Shown here: positions 21,701-30,673 of the stretch, in pieces
How positions within the stretch are numbered: the first letter of the stretch is position 1
Layout of the letters: each line of letters begins with the position of its first letter
Assembly: GCA_032622095.1 (NCBI GenBank)
Contig: CP136061.1
Coordinates: 22,570,991 to 22,634,990, forward strand
Length of the DNA: 64,000 nt
Direction: 5' to 3'
From: Siphonodentalium dalli
Taxonomy: Eukaryota > Mollusca > Scaphopoda > Gadilida > Siphonodentaliidae
Program-made: the position numbers and the translations under genes
Notes under the pieces: generated by a model
The model's input: the letters and a program-made list of their open reading frames with translations, nothing else
Databases searched by the model: none
What the model was told of the DNA's origin: nothing

Positions 21701-24700
21701 TTCGTTATATAAACTCATTCCATACTACCGGTAATCAACGACCGTTGTTTAACAGAAATAACGCCAGGTCCACTGAAATGTATTGTTGTGCGGAAACGTG
21801 ACCTTCAGTTTGACATCTGGCTTGTCGTCTGTTTACATTCCGGAAAGCGATATTTGTGGATATTGTTGATTTAGTTTGAACACAAATTTCATTAAAATTA
21901 AGTCATCAAAGCGTGTTTGGAACAATAAATAAATCCCCAAATGAGTCCCCAGTTTATAGCGAGATTTACAAACTCGTCCAGTAAATTAGGTCTGGACCCA
22001 GCTGCTCGGCCCAGACCGAATTTACTGGACTCGTTTTGTGAATTTCGCTATAAACTGGGGACTCTTTGGAGAACCTCTATATATGTGTAATATTTTGACT
22101 TATTTATATTCAACAGGGGTAACCGTGAATGCAGAATGTGATATACAAAGATACGATCAGAATAGATTGCCATGCCACAACCTATACAAAGAAGAAGACT
22201 GCGAGTAAGTATAGATATGACAAACGTATATTACCATGCCACAACCTATACAAAGAAGAAGACTGCGAGTAAGTATATATAGATACGACAAACATATATT
22301 ACCATGTCACAACATATGCAAAGCAGAAACCTGTGAGTAAGTATATGTAAAACCAGCTTAGATTGCCAAGTCTAAACATCTACAAAGCAGACGACTGCGA
22401 GTAAGTATAGATACAACCAAAATATACTGTCATGTCACAACCTTTACAAATCAGAAGTGTAAGTTTTGCTATCCCCATAATAGATTGCCATGCCACAACC
22501 TAGCAGAAGACTGCGAGTAGACCAGAACACCGGAGTTATTCGCTAAATGGAGATTTTTGGTTATACGGACATGGCTCATTCAAGCTTCCAAATGTTGTCT
22601 CCATAATTTGGAATGAGGTATAAGATAGGTTGACAACTACACGAAATATTGATATACCGGCTTCATATGATATACCGGCTTCATATGCTCTGAAAAACAC
22701 TGCCCTGTGCCAATGCATTCTCTTATATATGCGAGTCGACCATAGGTCGCCTCGCATATATAAGAGAATGCATTGGCTTAACACATTAAAAATTATAAAA
22801 TTGTTAAAGAATGTAAGAAAAAATGGTAAAAAGTGTTAAAAAAAGAGTTTTTTTAGGCCAATGCATTCTCTTATATATGCGAGGCGACCTATGGTCGACT
22901 CGCATATATAAGAGAATGCACTGGCACAGGGCATAACTGTAACTATCACAATGTGGTCAAGGAGCCGGTTCCAATGATATCCATATTTGTATGGTTCTAT
23001 TGAGACAGACCGAAGATATTTTAGGCTGTTGAAGCTTTATTTGGCCGGTTTTGGCCGATTTGTTGGGTAAAGGGTTAACAGCCTGGCTGGCTGTTGTTTG
23101 TTTGTCTCCCAAATACAATGTTCAGAGTTGTAATTTTTTATTACCTCAATGCGTCTTTCTGCATGTGACATATAATCTCCGTCGAAAAGTAGTTCGAGAA
23201 TTTATCAACTTATATCGATACTGGGCAAATTCAAAAGCGAGTATTATTAGGTGTAGTTTGGCGCGCAAACCGCCAGATGGATTTGTTGATTAGTTTGGTC
23301 TATCTTCGTTTAGCTTCTATGATAATGAATGTATGCCCTCACTACAGTCTAAACGTACACACTGTCATGAACTCGAACTTGTATGATTTTCTGTGATTTG
23401 TGTGTGAGCCGATGTCGTAATAAACATTGAATTACTTCCCAGGAGATATTCCATATTGTAAGCGACGCAAAGCAAAGTCGCCCACAAAGTCACTCATATC
23501 GTGAAATTTCGAGTTGAGACATTCACCTACATTGAAGTACGTTATTAAGGAACATATAACAGCTATAATAAATATATTCCCAGCTTCATTTACAGGTTTT
23601 GTACTGGCGTTAGCCAGAGTAGAGATTCATGGCATGATCTAGTTCGTATACTGCCAGCAGCGATGCATATGAACGGTATAAGAATTCATTCGAAGATGCT
23701 CAGCTAATAAGATCAACACAAACTAATTTGTTGAAAAGTGTTGAACATCAATGAGAATGGGCAGGTCATGCGCACGGGTGGAGATATAAAACAATATGTG
23801 ATCCTCCGTAGGATATGGTATCATGTAATATGTGATCCTCGTCGCAGGAGTCACTCGTGGCTCAGTGAAGGTAGGATCATACATGTATATAAAAATGAGA
23901 GGATATGGTGATCCCATGAAAAGGGGATCACCATATCCTCTCATTTTGATATGTGATCCTAAAATAAGAAAATATTTTTATTAACTAAATAACGGAGATA
24001 TTTGAAGTGTTTTTGACGAAATAACGGAAATATTTGAAGAAGTGTTTTAAAGGTTCGTTTAATAACAGGAAATAGTACCAGGTGACCTTTGAGTTCCGGT
24101 TTGTCGTCTGTTTACATTTCGTGCGATACGTCTCAAAATACTATGGTCTCCAATATTTTTCCAACAAACTATAATGAATGAAGAGTTTGAAAAGTTGTGT
24201 CATTAAATATACGCCATTAAATACGCCAAAGAGTCTTTATTTATCTGGGGACTATGTCTTTACGCGGCCAATATAACGCATAGTTACGTGAAACGTCATC
24301 GCATGCCTTATAGAATCCGATGTTAGTTTCGCGTCCCATTTGTTTATTTAAGTAAGTCTTGTCGAGGTTTTCTATCATGTAATAAATGGAATCTACAACG
24401 ATTCCCCAGTTTATAGCGAAATTTACAAATATCGTCCAGTAAATTAAGTCTGGACATCGCCAAAGTCTCGGTCCAAACCTAATTTACCTGACTCGTTTCG
24501 TAAATTCCGCTATAAACTGGGGACTCGTTGTAGATCCTCAATATATAATCTTCAGTTTTCTCCATGTTTTATTTTCAAAAATTATCTTTAAGTTATCACA
24601 GGGTAAAGGAATAGCCGTCCATTAGACGAGGTGTCCACACACGTCAACACCAGTGAATAATCATTCACAATGGATTTTATTATAATTCGTTTCATATTAC

Positions 24701-27424
24701 ATACAGCACTGCAATTTTATATGAAATAACAGTTAACTGTCAGGCTAAATCTTTGCCCCTATCTACTCATGATAATATACGTCATTGTGTTTCGTTTCAA
24801 CGGATGATATATTGTATCGTGACGTGTGTTGAGGGGGGCGATATAACCATAGCACTGTATTGCCCATGCTGTATCCTTCACAATATTGTATGTGTTCAAT
24901 ATCAATTCGGTCAATGAAACGTATTTCCTTTGTAAATTTATTTCAGCGCACAGCGAGATTGGTATTACTGCATCAAAGAATCATTCAAGAACTGTGACAA
25001 AACGAGATACGTGAAAACAAGAGAATTCATCGAGCAGTCTCTTACGGCCGCACATCGGACATGTGATGGATGTGAGTTTCATTAACCCTAACCCTAATCT
25101 CTTACGGCCGCACACCGGACATGCGATGGATGTGAGTTTCATTAACCCTAACCCTAACCCTAATATCTTACAGCCGCACATCGTACATGCGATGGATGTG
25201 AGTTTCATTAACCCTAACCCTAATCTCTTACGGCCGCACACCGGACATGCGATGGATGTGAGTTTCATTAACCCTATGAGTACTGAAAGCATTCTATCAT
25301 GCAGTTATATAAATATACATTGAAATGATTGGAAGGTTATTTGATATTTCAAGTACACATGATTCGCTTGTAGCGTAATAACTCCAATACACGTACATGT
25401 GACCTGCGTTACTATGATATTGCTATTGAGCTGTACATGTGACCTGCGTTACTATGATATTGCTATTGAGCTGTACATGTGACCTGCATTACTATGCTAT
25501 TGCTATTGAGCTGTACATGGTGGGAACAGTTCGACGGTTTTACGGCGCCAGGCAAACATATACACGTTTATAGATATCGGCGAACGCCTGGGGAAACTTG
25601 TCGCTGTGTGGTAATTTTTGGACAGTTTTCAAGCAAATGTATCAAATAAATGTTATTTTATATGTATACTAGTCCCACATACTAATTTAAGTTATTGGAT
25701 AGTCAGTTGTCAGTGTGTGGCTTGAGTTTACGCCCCGTATCAACATAATTTTGACACGATCCTGTGTGCCACGCGTTGCCCCATCCAATTTGAATTTTAA
25801 ACCAGCCAGTACAGTTTGATAGTTTATAAACTATTAAACTGTACTAGCTGGTTTAAAATTTACTTACTTGCGATTCTGAAACATCTATTATCATAAAGAC
25901 ACTCAGACTCGATAGCAATTCCGAAGCGGTGTTCACAACCTTCCCCACCGAATTTGTGGTCTCCGATACTGAACTCAATAAACTGGGCATGTCATATACG
26001 TGGCGAAACCAAGCTGTTGGTAGCACAAAAACATTTGAAAATGCCATAAAATCAGAATTATGGACATCTATATATCAGACTGGCGTGCATCTATGGAACA
26101 ATCAAATAAATACGCATTGTATAGATGCATAAAACCAAACTTCGGCAGACCAGGATACATATCTCTCGATGATAACAATATCGTCCTGCCACTACTGAGA
26201 TTGAGAACCAGAAACAACCGTCTTCCGGTGGAAACTGGTTCTTGGACAAACACCCCATACTCAGCACGAAGATGCACTCTTTGTATGGAGGAACCCGGCG
26301 ATGAATACCACCTTGTTATGCACTTAATATGCACGGCCCTCTGCTAATTGGTCGGAACGAAGTATTGAAAGCCTACTATCACAACCGACCGAACACAATT
26401 AAATTTCATGACCTCTTCGATACAAATAACAGAAAGATCATAGTAAATCTATCAATATATCTAAAAAAAAAGGCCCAAACACTAATGATCCACTACTGAG
26501 GCTGAACGAAAAATGCCCACCCTCGTGCAACATATGTACAGTGATTCGTCCCACATACATCATATGCCACTAATAATTATACCATAGTATTATCATACAC
26601 ATATGAATATCCACGCATATGAACGTCTACATACAGATGTACAGGTACACCCCCTCGATTCATATCTATATTAATAAATACTTTCTTCTGTGTATTCCCC
26701 CATATTTGATATATATTTATATTATTCTTTCATTTGTAAATGAGGACAATACACATGTAGTACTCATGAATGTCAAATTAGACGATGAGTTTATAATAAT
26801 AAAATTGAATTGAAATTGATGACAAACTCGCCTCGTTATAATGGTTTACAGATTAACTCGCCTCGTTATAATGGTTTACAGATTAACTCGCCTCGTTATA
26901 ATGGTTTACAAACTCGCCTCGTTATAATGGTTTACAGATTAGAGCGACAAACTCGCCTCGTTATAATGGTTTACAGATTAGAGCGACAAACTCGCCTCGT
27001 TATAATGGTTTACAGATTAGAGCGAAAACACATTTCCTTTTCTGCCTTTTGTATCAATTACGGTGAATTGTCCCAAAATCACAATGACACCACATTTAGG
27101 CCGGTTGACGTTCCTATATTTACTTGCGAATTTGCACATATATATATATAACTACGTCATGGAAATAGTCCTACCTAATACAGCTACATTGACGTAATAA
27201 ACGCAGGCTTTATGTAGGCAATACAGGTAGTGAGCGGTGGATAAAACATATTATACTCACACGCATGCTTCATACCTTGTAACACTCACATTATGGACAA
27301 TGTTCTCGATCAATGCCTCATAATGACTTTACTCAATGTTGCTTATTAAATTTCAGGTTCCATCGTTCCGAAAATAGGACTGGTTGTGGCTTGCTTATTC
27401 GGATTCTTCGCTTTTAAGAAGTAA
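15680..27424 (+). CDS. Small secreted or surface-anchored Cys-rich protein, four exons
   Basis: I assembled this gene from splice signals. Exons: 15680-15725 (phase 1 end), 22117-22204, 24947-25071 and 27357-27424. All donors are GT (GTAAGT, GTAAGT, GTGAGT), all acceptors are AG, and the phases join. The product is 108 residues. A signal peptide (MDSKLTFLAISCLMIW then VTVNA) has a likely cut before ECD. The mature part has seven cysteines spaced C-x11-C-x8-C-x8-C-x7-C-x22-C-x2-C, with motifs LPCHNLYKEEDC and DWYYCIKESFKNC. The C-terminus is a hydrophobic tail (IGLVVACLFGFFAF) ending KK. The tail could be a membrane anchor or a GPI signal. The family is not recognised; the helix-friendly cysteine spacing recalls small extracellular helical proteins. 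A paralogous first exon lies at 50009. Splicing is inferred, not observed. Confidence 0.7.
15726..16098. other. Start of intron 1, nothing recognised
   Basis: AT-rich intronic DNA before the first repeat. No additional exon was seen. Confidence 0.4.
16099..16346. mobile_element. Diverged TTAA-flanked double-hairpin MITE
   Basis: TTAA at 16099-16102 and 16343-16346 flank CCCTTCC and AAAGGG ends. Inside are decayed versions of both palindromes: GCCAATGTATTTTCTTACAT to GAATACATTGGC, then GCCAGTGCATTCTATTATAT to GCACTGGC. It is an older relative of the element at 12.1 kb. A second AAAGGGTTAAA lies at 16449. Confidence 0.65.
16496..16640. repeat. Long hairpin, about 60-bp arms
   Basis: TCTATTTTATACGTAATTTA at 16510 is complementary to TAAATTACGTATAAAATAGA ending 16625. 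The arms continue inward through CAACC(G/T)..ACTAAATTC with small changes. The loop is near GCCGATGTTTACCTCGGC. Confidence 0.85.
16980..17290. repeat. Dispersed repeat, two partial direct copies
   Basis: GAATTTGTCCTGGTATCGAA (16959) and GAATTTGTCCTGGTATGGAA (17078) start two copies about 120 bp apart. Each continues through a CAGAAAG(A/G)xGCATGGA phrase. Relatives are at 38670-38860 and, inverted, near 23130-23260. The class is unknown. Confidence 0.55.
17291..17947. other. Intron 1 with retroelement-like tail
   Basis: Short ATTATGTAGTACCA(T/C)(A/C)AAC triplication near 17284-17340. A 90-bp stretch (TTTCAGAGCGACGAC, 17343) is shared with 39314. TTAGATTAGATTAGATTATT at 17559 resembles an antisense retroelement tail. 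No exon was seen. Confidence 0.4.
17948..18835. repeat. 52-bp tandem array, about 17 copies, in intron 1
   Basis: Unit CAGGCAACGCGAAAATCGAC, AAAACCATCCACAAGTAACC, ATTTATATCACA. Starts at 18027, 18079, 18131 and 18183 show the 52-bp step. Copies are moderately diverged. Confidence 0.92.
18985..21600. repeat. 38-bp satellite, about 68 copies, with higher-order blocks
   Basis: Unit CCTCATATTAATGGGCTCAT plus GTGTCCATTCTGATTAAA (38 bp, for example 19035 to 19073). Variant monomers (CCTGCTATTAATAGG; CCTCCTAGTAATGGGCTCAC followed by ATTCTAATTAAA) recur together in the same order near 19.25, 19.40, 19.67, 19.86, 20.08 and 21.11 kb. This is a higher-order pattern laid over the monomer. The array fills 2.6 kb of intron 1 of the secreted-protein gene. 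Confidence 0.95.
21760..22085. repeat. Dispersed repeat with 130-bp hairpin, copy B
   Basis: GGCTTGTCGTCTGTTTACAT (21821) is shared with 24101. The right part is a hairpin: CCCCAGTTTATAGCGA at 21950 is complementary to the end of the arm at 22063, and the inner arms (CCAGTAAATTxGGTCTGGxC) meet near 22005. It ends about 30 bp before the acceptor of exon 2. The sequence immediately upstream of that splice site therefore abuts this element. Confidence 0.7.
22117..22204 (+). CDS. Exon 2 of the secreted-protein gene
   Basis: Acceptor TTCAACAG ends at 22116 and donor GTAAGT is at 22205. With the T left from exon 1 it reads W, VTVNAECDIQRYDQNRL, PCHNLYKEEDC, and leaves GA for the next codon. It holds the signal-peptidase site (VNA|EC) and the first three mature cysteines. 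The 3' half of the exon with its donor is repeated downstream. Confidence 0.7.
22164..22525 (+). repeat. Minisatellite made from exon 2 end plus splice donor
   Basis: Six tandem, diverged copies (near 22164, 22235, 22308, 22355, 22428 and 22485) of the last 40 bp of exon 2, each with the first 25-30 bp of intron 2. Copies 2 to 4 keep an intact GAGTAAGT or GTGAGTAAGT donor, and copy 2 still encodes PCHNLYKEEDCE. None carries an acceptor, so each copy can only act as a 5' splice site decoy or an alternative donor. Confidence 0.85.
22703..23078. mobile_element. Double-hairpin MITE, left end lost
   Basis: The core CCCTGTGCC...GGCACAGGG has palindromes at 22709-22777 and 22857-22925. It is followed by the long arm and the right end TGTTGGGTAAAGGG with TTAA (23075-23078). 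The orientation is opposite to the copy at 12.1 kb. The expected short left arm and TTAA are absent; the sequence before it repeats GATATACCGGCTTCATATG twice. The element lies in intron 2. Confidence 0.82.
23079..23891. other. Intron 2, dispersed-repeat fragments
   Basis: The segment near 23130-23260 is an inverted relative of the repeat at 16980-17290. The 23760-23880 stretch has several GTGATCCTC phrases leading into the hairpin at 23892. No extra exon was seen. Confidence 0.4.
23892..23947. repeat. Perfect 24-bp-arm hairpin
   Basis: AAAATGAGAGGATATGGTGA plus TCCC at 23892-23915 is exactly complementary to 23924-23947. The loop is 8 bp. Confidence 0.95.
24050..24545. repeat. Dispersed repeat with hairpin, copy C (most complete)
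   Basis: Combines the left part shared with 21760-21850, the middle shared with 2915-3265, and a terminal hairpin (CCCCAGTTTATAGCGAAATT at 24404 with its complement ending at 24523). It ends GTAGATCCTCAATATATA. It probably represents the near-full element of this family (about 0.5 kb, no coding capacity). It lies 400 bp before exon 3. Confidence 0.72.
24546..24946. other. End of intron 2, nothing recognised
   Basis: AT-rich intronic DNA leading to a pyrimidine-rich acceptor at exon 3. No repeat was recognised. Confidence 0.4.
24947..25071 (+). CDS. Exon 3 of the secreted-protein gene
   Basis: Acceptor TTTATTTCAG ends at 24946 and donor GTGAGT is at 25072. It reads (D)AQRDWYYCIKESFKNC, DKTRYVKTREFIEQSL, TAAHRTCDG, leaving T for the next exon. 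It supplies three of the seven mature cysteines and most of the charged residues. Its 3' end with donor is tandemly repeated. Confidence 0.72.
25041..25277 (+). repeat. Minisatellite of exon 3 end, donor and TAACCC units
   Basis: Four copies of CTTACGGCCGCACATCGGAC, ATGTGATGGATGTGAGTTTC and ATT, followed by two or three AACCCT units. Each copy keeps the 3' end of exon 3 (LTAAHRTCDG), an intact GTGAGT donor and a short TTAGGG-type telomere-like block. The spacer block is 12-18 bp. The fourth copy ends with a single AACCCT. Confidence 0.9.
25375..25518. repeat. 40-bp tandem repeat, three copies
   Basis: CTGTACATGTGACCTGCGTT plus ACTATGATATTGCTATTGAG is repeated with few changes, in intron 3. 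Confidence 0.9.
25793..25860. repeat. 68-bp near-perfect palindrome
   Basis: AATTTTAAACCAGC..AGTTTA and its complement meet at TTTATAAA with two arm mismatches and essentially no loop. Confidence 0.92.
25863..26510 (+). pseudogene. 3' end of a non-LTR retrotransposon ORF2, frameshifted
   Basis: Frame 1 (about 25869-26047) reads LNKLGMSYTWRNQ. After a frameshift, the next frame gives LRLRTRNNRLPVETGSW and then the zinc-knuckle-like CTLCMEEPGDEYHLVMH, and after another break RNEVLKAYYHNRPNTIKFHD. The order RxRxxNxxLPxETGxW, CxLC, DExH is typical of the region after the reverse transcriptase domain in animal LINEs. No RT or endonuclease domain remains. This is a 5'-truncated, inactive copy inside intron 3. 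The tail up to about 26816 (AATTGAATTGAAATTGA) may be its 3' end. The clade is not assigned. Confidence 0.7.
26818..27025. repeat. Tandem array of about 30/38 bp
   Basis: Six copies of AACTCGCCTCGTTATAATGG plus TTTACAGATT. The last three add AGAGCGAC, so there are two unit lengths. The array lies in intron 3. Confidence 0.9.
27026..27356. other. End of intron 3, nothing recognised
   Basis: Intronic DNA ending in the acceptor ATTAAATTTCAG. No repeat was recognised. Confidence 0.4.
27357..27424 (+). CDS. Exon 4 of the secreted-protein gene: hydrophobic tail and stop
   Basis: Joined to the T of exon 3 it reads CSIVPKIGLVVACLFGFFAF, then KK and TAA (27422-27424). The uninterrupted hydrophobic stretch right at the C-terminus argues for membrane attachment of the product. 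Confidence 0.72.
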
Positions 27425-27912
27425 TCTAAAACGCTATACTACCTCCCATCATCCATGCAGTACAAGTCAGATGTCACGTGGTATACGACCTCCCATCCTC
27501 CAGGCAGTACAAGTCAGATGTCACGTATACCATATTTGGACTTCACTTTCGGCGAATTTATCACAGCCAATCAAGAAACCTATTCAAGTGAAATTGTTAA
27601 TGCCAACATAAATGTGGCACATGCTAATATCAGAACAACAGATGTCATATGATGATTCCATCTGAATACGGGAACTGTGACCAGCAATTTTTGACTTGCA
27701 GTATAATTTTTTGACTTGCAGTATACTTTTTTGACTTGCGGTATACGTTTGTGTAACTCGATCACATTTCTATCATATTATTTCAATAACACATTTAATT
27801 TCATTTACTGAGAAGTTCTCCTTCCTGGTGTGAAAACATGGGCGTCCATTGCAAAATTACTTGCCTATGGATATATCTACCTGGTTATAGAACAGGAGTT
27901 TGTCAAAATGAT
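27425..27912 (+). other. Probable 3' UTR with short tandem duplications
   Basis: GTACAAGTCAGATGTCACGT occurs twice (27460 and 27508) within a duplicated stretch of about 48 bp. TTTTTGACTTGC(A/G)GTATA occurs three times near 27686-27745. No further coding was seen. Confidence 0.45.
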
Positions 27913-27918
27913 AATAAA
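27913..27918 (+). promoter_or_regulatory. Candidate poly(A) signal for the secreted-protein gene
   Basis: First clear AATAAA after the stop codon, about 490 bp downstream, within an AATAAA-rich run (27911-27950). Confidence 0.4.
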
Positions 27919-27975
27919 TAATAAAATAATAATAAATATTTACAAATAGAAACATAATGAAAGACAAGGACTGTA

Positions 27976-28689
27976 ACTAGAGGATTAGTGATTTGACCTA
28001 TAGATTTTTATTTATAATTATTTGACTAGAAAATAGGAAACGGTAAACACGTTATCGATCGTTGCGATCTCCAGATACATTGTTATTAAGACTATTATAC
28101 ATCAATCTGACCGCCTGTGACTTACATTTAGCATCGCATTGAATATTTCACCCTATGTTCTCTTTATATCGCCGCGACGTCAGGTTAATTTGCGATGCGA
28201 TGTCTTCCGATTACGATCGCCCTGTACCAAAAAAAACGGCAGCAGGTGGGATACTGCCACATTATTGTGCCAACGACCTTGGCCTTGGTGGCATGTGATA
28301 AACATACACGATAGTGTTTCCCCCTTGCTATTATGGTCGAAATCTTGTCTGTAGAATAGAAGGTGGAGGTTAGCACCCTCTATCAAGGCCAAGGTCGTTG
28401 ACACAGTATCATGGCAGTATCCTATCTACTGTCATTTTTTTCACAGGGCGATCGTGATCGGAAGACACAATATCGCATCAAACCTGACGTCGCGGGTATA
28501 TAGAGAAAACATAAGGTGATATAGTCAATGCGATGCTAAATGTAAGTCACAATCGGTCAGATTGATGTATAAAAGTCATAATAGCAATGAATCTGGAGAT
28601 CGCAACGATCGATAACGTGTTAACCGTTTCTGATTTTCGTGTTACAAAAAATTAAAACAAATATGACGCAAATCGCTAATCCTCTAGTT
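27976..28689. mobile_element. 714-bp fold-back element
   Basis: Ends AACTAGAGGATTAG(T/C)GATTT are inverted. Inside, long arms (about 28047-28275 and 28388-28622) pair over more than 200 bp, with scattered mismatches and indels. They include ATCGATCGTTGCGATCTCCA and GGCCAAGGTCGTTG. The loop is about 110 bp. There is no coding capacity. A target duplication could not be recognised. Confidence 0.78.
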
Positions 28690-29084
28690 TCGACCCTATT
28701 CTTTATATTACATATATGTATTATCTATATTATATATTTACTATTATTTGTTATCATCTTGTCAAACCCCTGTCGTTGTAGTCAGGATTCTGAGCACAAT
28801 TTGATATTTGAACATGAACATTACAAAATCCTAGAATCTAGACTGGTATCAAGCTGCAATTGTTGATAATTTCGAACCTGAAACCTGAAACCCCATAAGA
28901 TTGTAAAATGTCCACATTTTCTTGCAACTTCATGTGAACATGCCATCAAGTGTTAGAATGGCTCCCATCGCTAATCATTTCAATGCTATTTCACTGTATA
29001 CCAGTGCTTATGATCACACAAATACAGTTGTCCTTTGCTGGATTGCTGAACCAGGATCCATTTTACCCGCAATTACATGGTCAG
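28690..29084. other. Intergenic, open frame cut by the next MITE
   Basis: Near 28830-28860 the phrase TCCTAGAATCTAGACTGGTA matches the repeat at 51.14 kb. A plus frame from about 28940 (RMAPIANHFNAISLYTSAYD and on) is protein-like but unrecognised, and it is interrupted by the TTAA element at 29085. It may be chance. Confidence 0.3.
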
Positions 29085-29500
29085 TTAAAGGGGTAATATA
29101 CACTAAATCTGGCCATTTATGGCACCATCTCCTTTTATACTCAACATAATAGATGCAACAAATGAATGATTTTGAGCCATGGATGAGTACAAAATACAAT
29201 TATGTGCTCTATGAACGATGCAAATAACATGGTAATTATAATGAAAATAAATTTATAACTGGAGTCATAAATTCATTTTCGTTATAATTACCATGTTGTT
29301 TACATCGTTCTAGAGCACATGAGTGTATTTTGCACTAATCCATGGCTTTACCATGGTTAACCAGTGATACACCCAGGTATGTCCTGGTAAACCCCTGGTA
29401 ACCCATGGCTCAAATTCATTCATTTGTTGCATATATTCTGTTGAGTATAAAAAGAGATGGTCCCATAAATGACCGGATTTAGTGTACAGTACCCCTTTAA
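29085..29500. mobile_element. 416-bp TTAA-flanked MITE with central hairpin
   Basis: TTAA at 29085-29088 and 29497-29500. Inverted ends AGGGGTAATATACACTAAAT and its imperfect complement follow. Sub-terminal arms also pair (GAGTATAAAA, CATGGCTCAAA). The middle (29200-29325) forms a strong hairpin around TATAATTACCATGTTxTTTxCATCGTTC. One arm carries extra repeats of ACCC(A/C)(G/T)GGT-type sequence. This is a third TTAA family, with ends unlike those at 2.1 and 12.1 kb. Confidence 0.8.
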
Positions 29501-30673
29501 TGTTAATTTATATATGTATACCCGATTAAGTTATTTACATGTGTTTCCATAACCAGAAATTCCATATATGGTCAAACTACCCGACTTAGAGATAACTTGT
29601 CTTGTCTTGAACATATTTGTTGTGACCCACATATATACGTAGAATATAACACATAATTGTATACACAATAGTGTGGGTACACATTGGATCGGAGCACAAT
29701 TTACCAAAGTTAGTGAGACTCCTCTCCCCTGGCATTCAGCTGCTGATGAGTAAAATCGATGATGTTAAGGATGGAATATGATGAGAGCATTTGTTTGTTA
29801 TTTGTATGGGGGTGACCGAGGGCGGCTACATGTAGGGGCACCGTCACCCAATCAAATCATGCAGATTGTTGTTGTTTTTCGTGGCTGTGACAGCGGGCGA
29901 TGTCTCACATCGATGGGAGTATATAGTGATTACTGTAATCGGATATGATATGATGAATGATTGTAGTTTCGAATAATCGCCTATTCGAGGTATCGCTGTT
30001 GTGCGGTATGCCAAAAAGGATATCTTTGATACCGGTGATGGTCACATTATGCTCGTCTTGTCGTGCCCACATACTGTTTATTGCGACACTATAATGACGA
30101 CACTATTTTAACGATTCGGCGATCGAGATATGTCGACCAACAAACTAAATACTAATATATAGACGTTATACACTCAGAACACACTTGATGGTGGCATAAG
30201 TGAGAACATATTGTTCTAAAAAGGAGTAAGACTAACGCTCTTTGTTATTCGACGCCGACGCCTCAGTTGTGCTTCTGATGCTATAAATAACCCAAGGACA
30301 GAACATACGAGCAACATTGGACATTGGACACTTCACCAGACTTAAGAATTGGCTGATTATTTTATTGTTCTGATGAAAACTCAAGTTATTATTATCCGAT
30401 AGCTTTGAAATTTAGTATATTAATTAATCCAACATACAGGTCGAGTTCGAATTTGGTTCTGACTGAGTTATGCTTTTTTTCGACTTAAAATGTGCCGATT
30501 ATTTTTTATGTCCGAATCATAAGTTAAGGGTCAGCAGCACGTTTTCCCAATTTGTTTTATTTCAAAATATATTTTCTCAAAACAAGCGATTATTGTGACG
30601 CAATATTATAAGAACTGTCGATTAGCTGAACATTATAACCACATTTACTATAATTGTATGCCACGATACACAG
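29501..30673. other. Intergenic, nothing recognised
   Basis: 1.2 kb without a supportable exon, array or inverted repeat. Confidence 0.4.

Noticed and set aside
22536-22839. Recurrent peptide frames (CILLYMRGDLWSTRIYKRMH) at 1.5, 12.5, 22.7 and 48 kb
   Set aside because: They are translations of the MITE palindrome, seen on both strands, not a conserved protein.
25063-25323. 86-codon frame with MDVSFINPNPN repeats
   Set aside because: It is the exon 3 donor/TAACCC minisatellite read in another frame.
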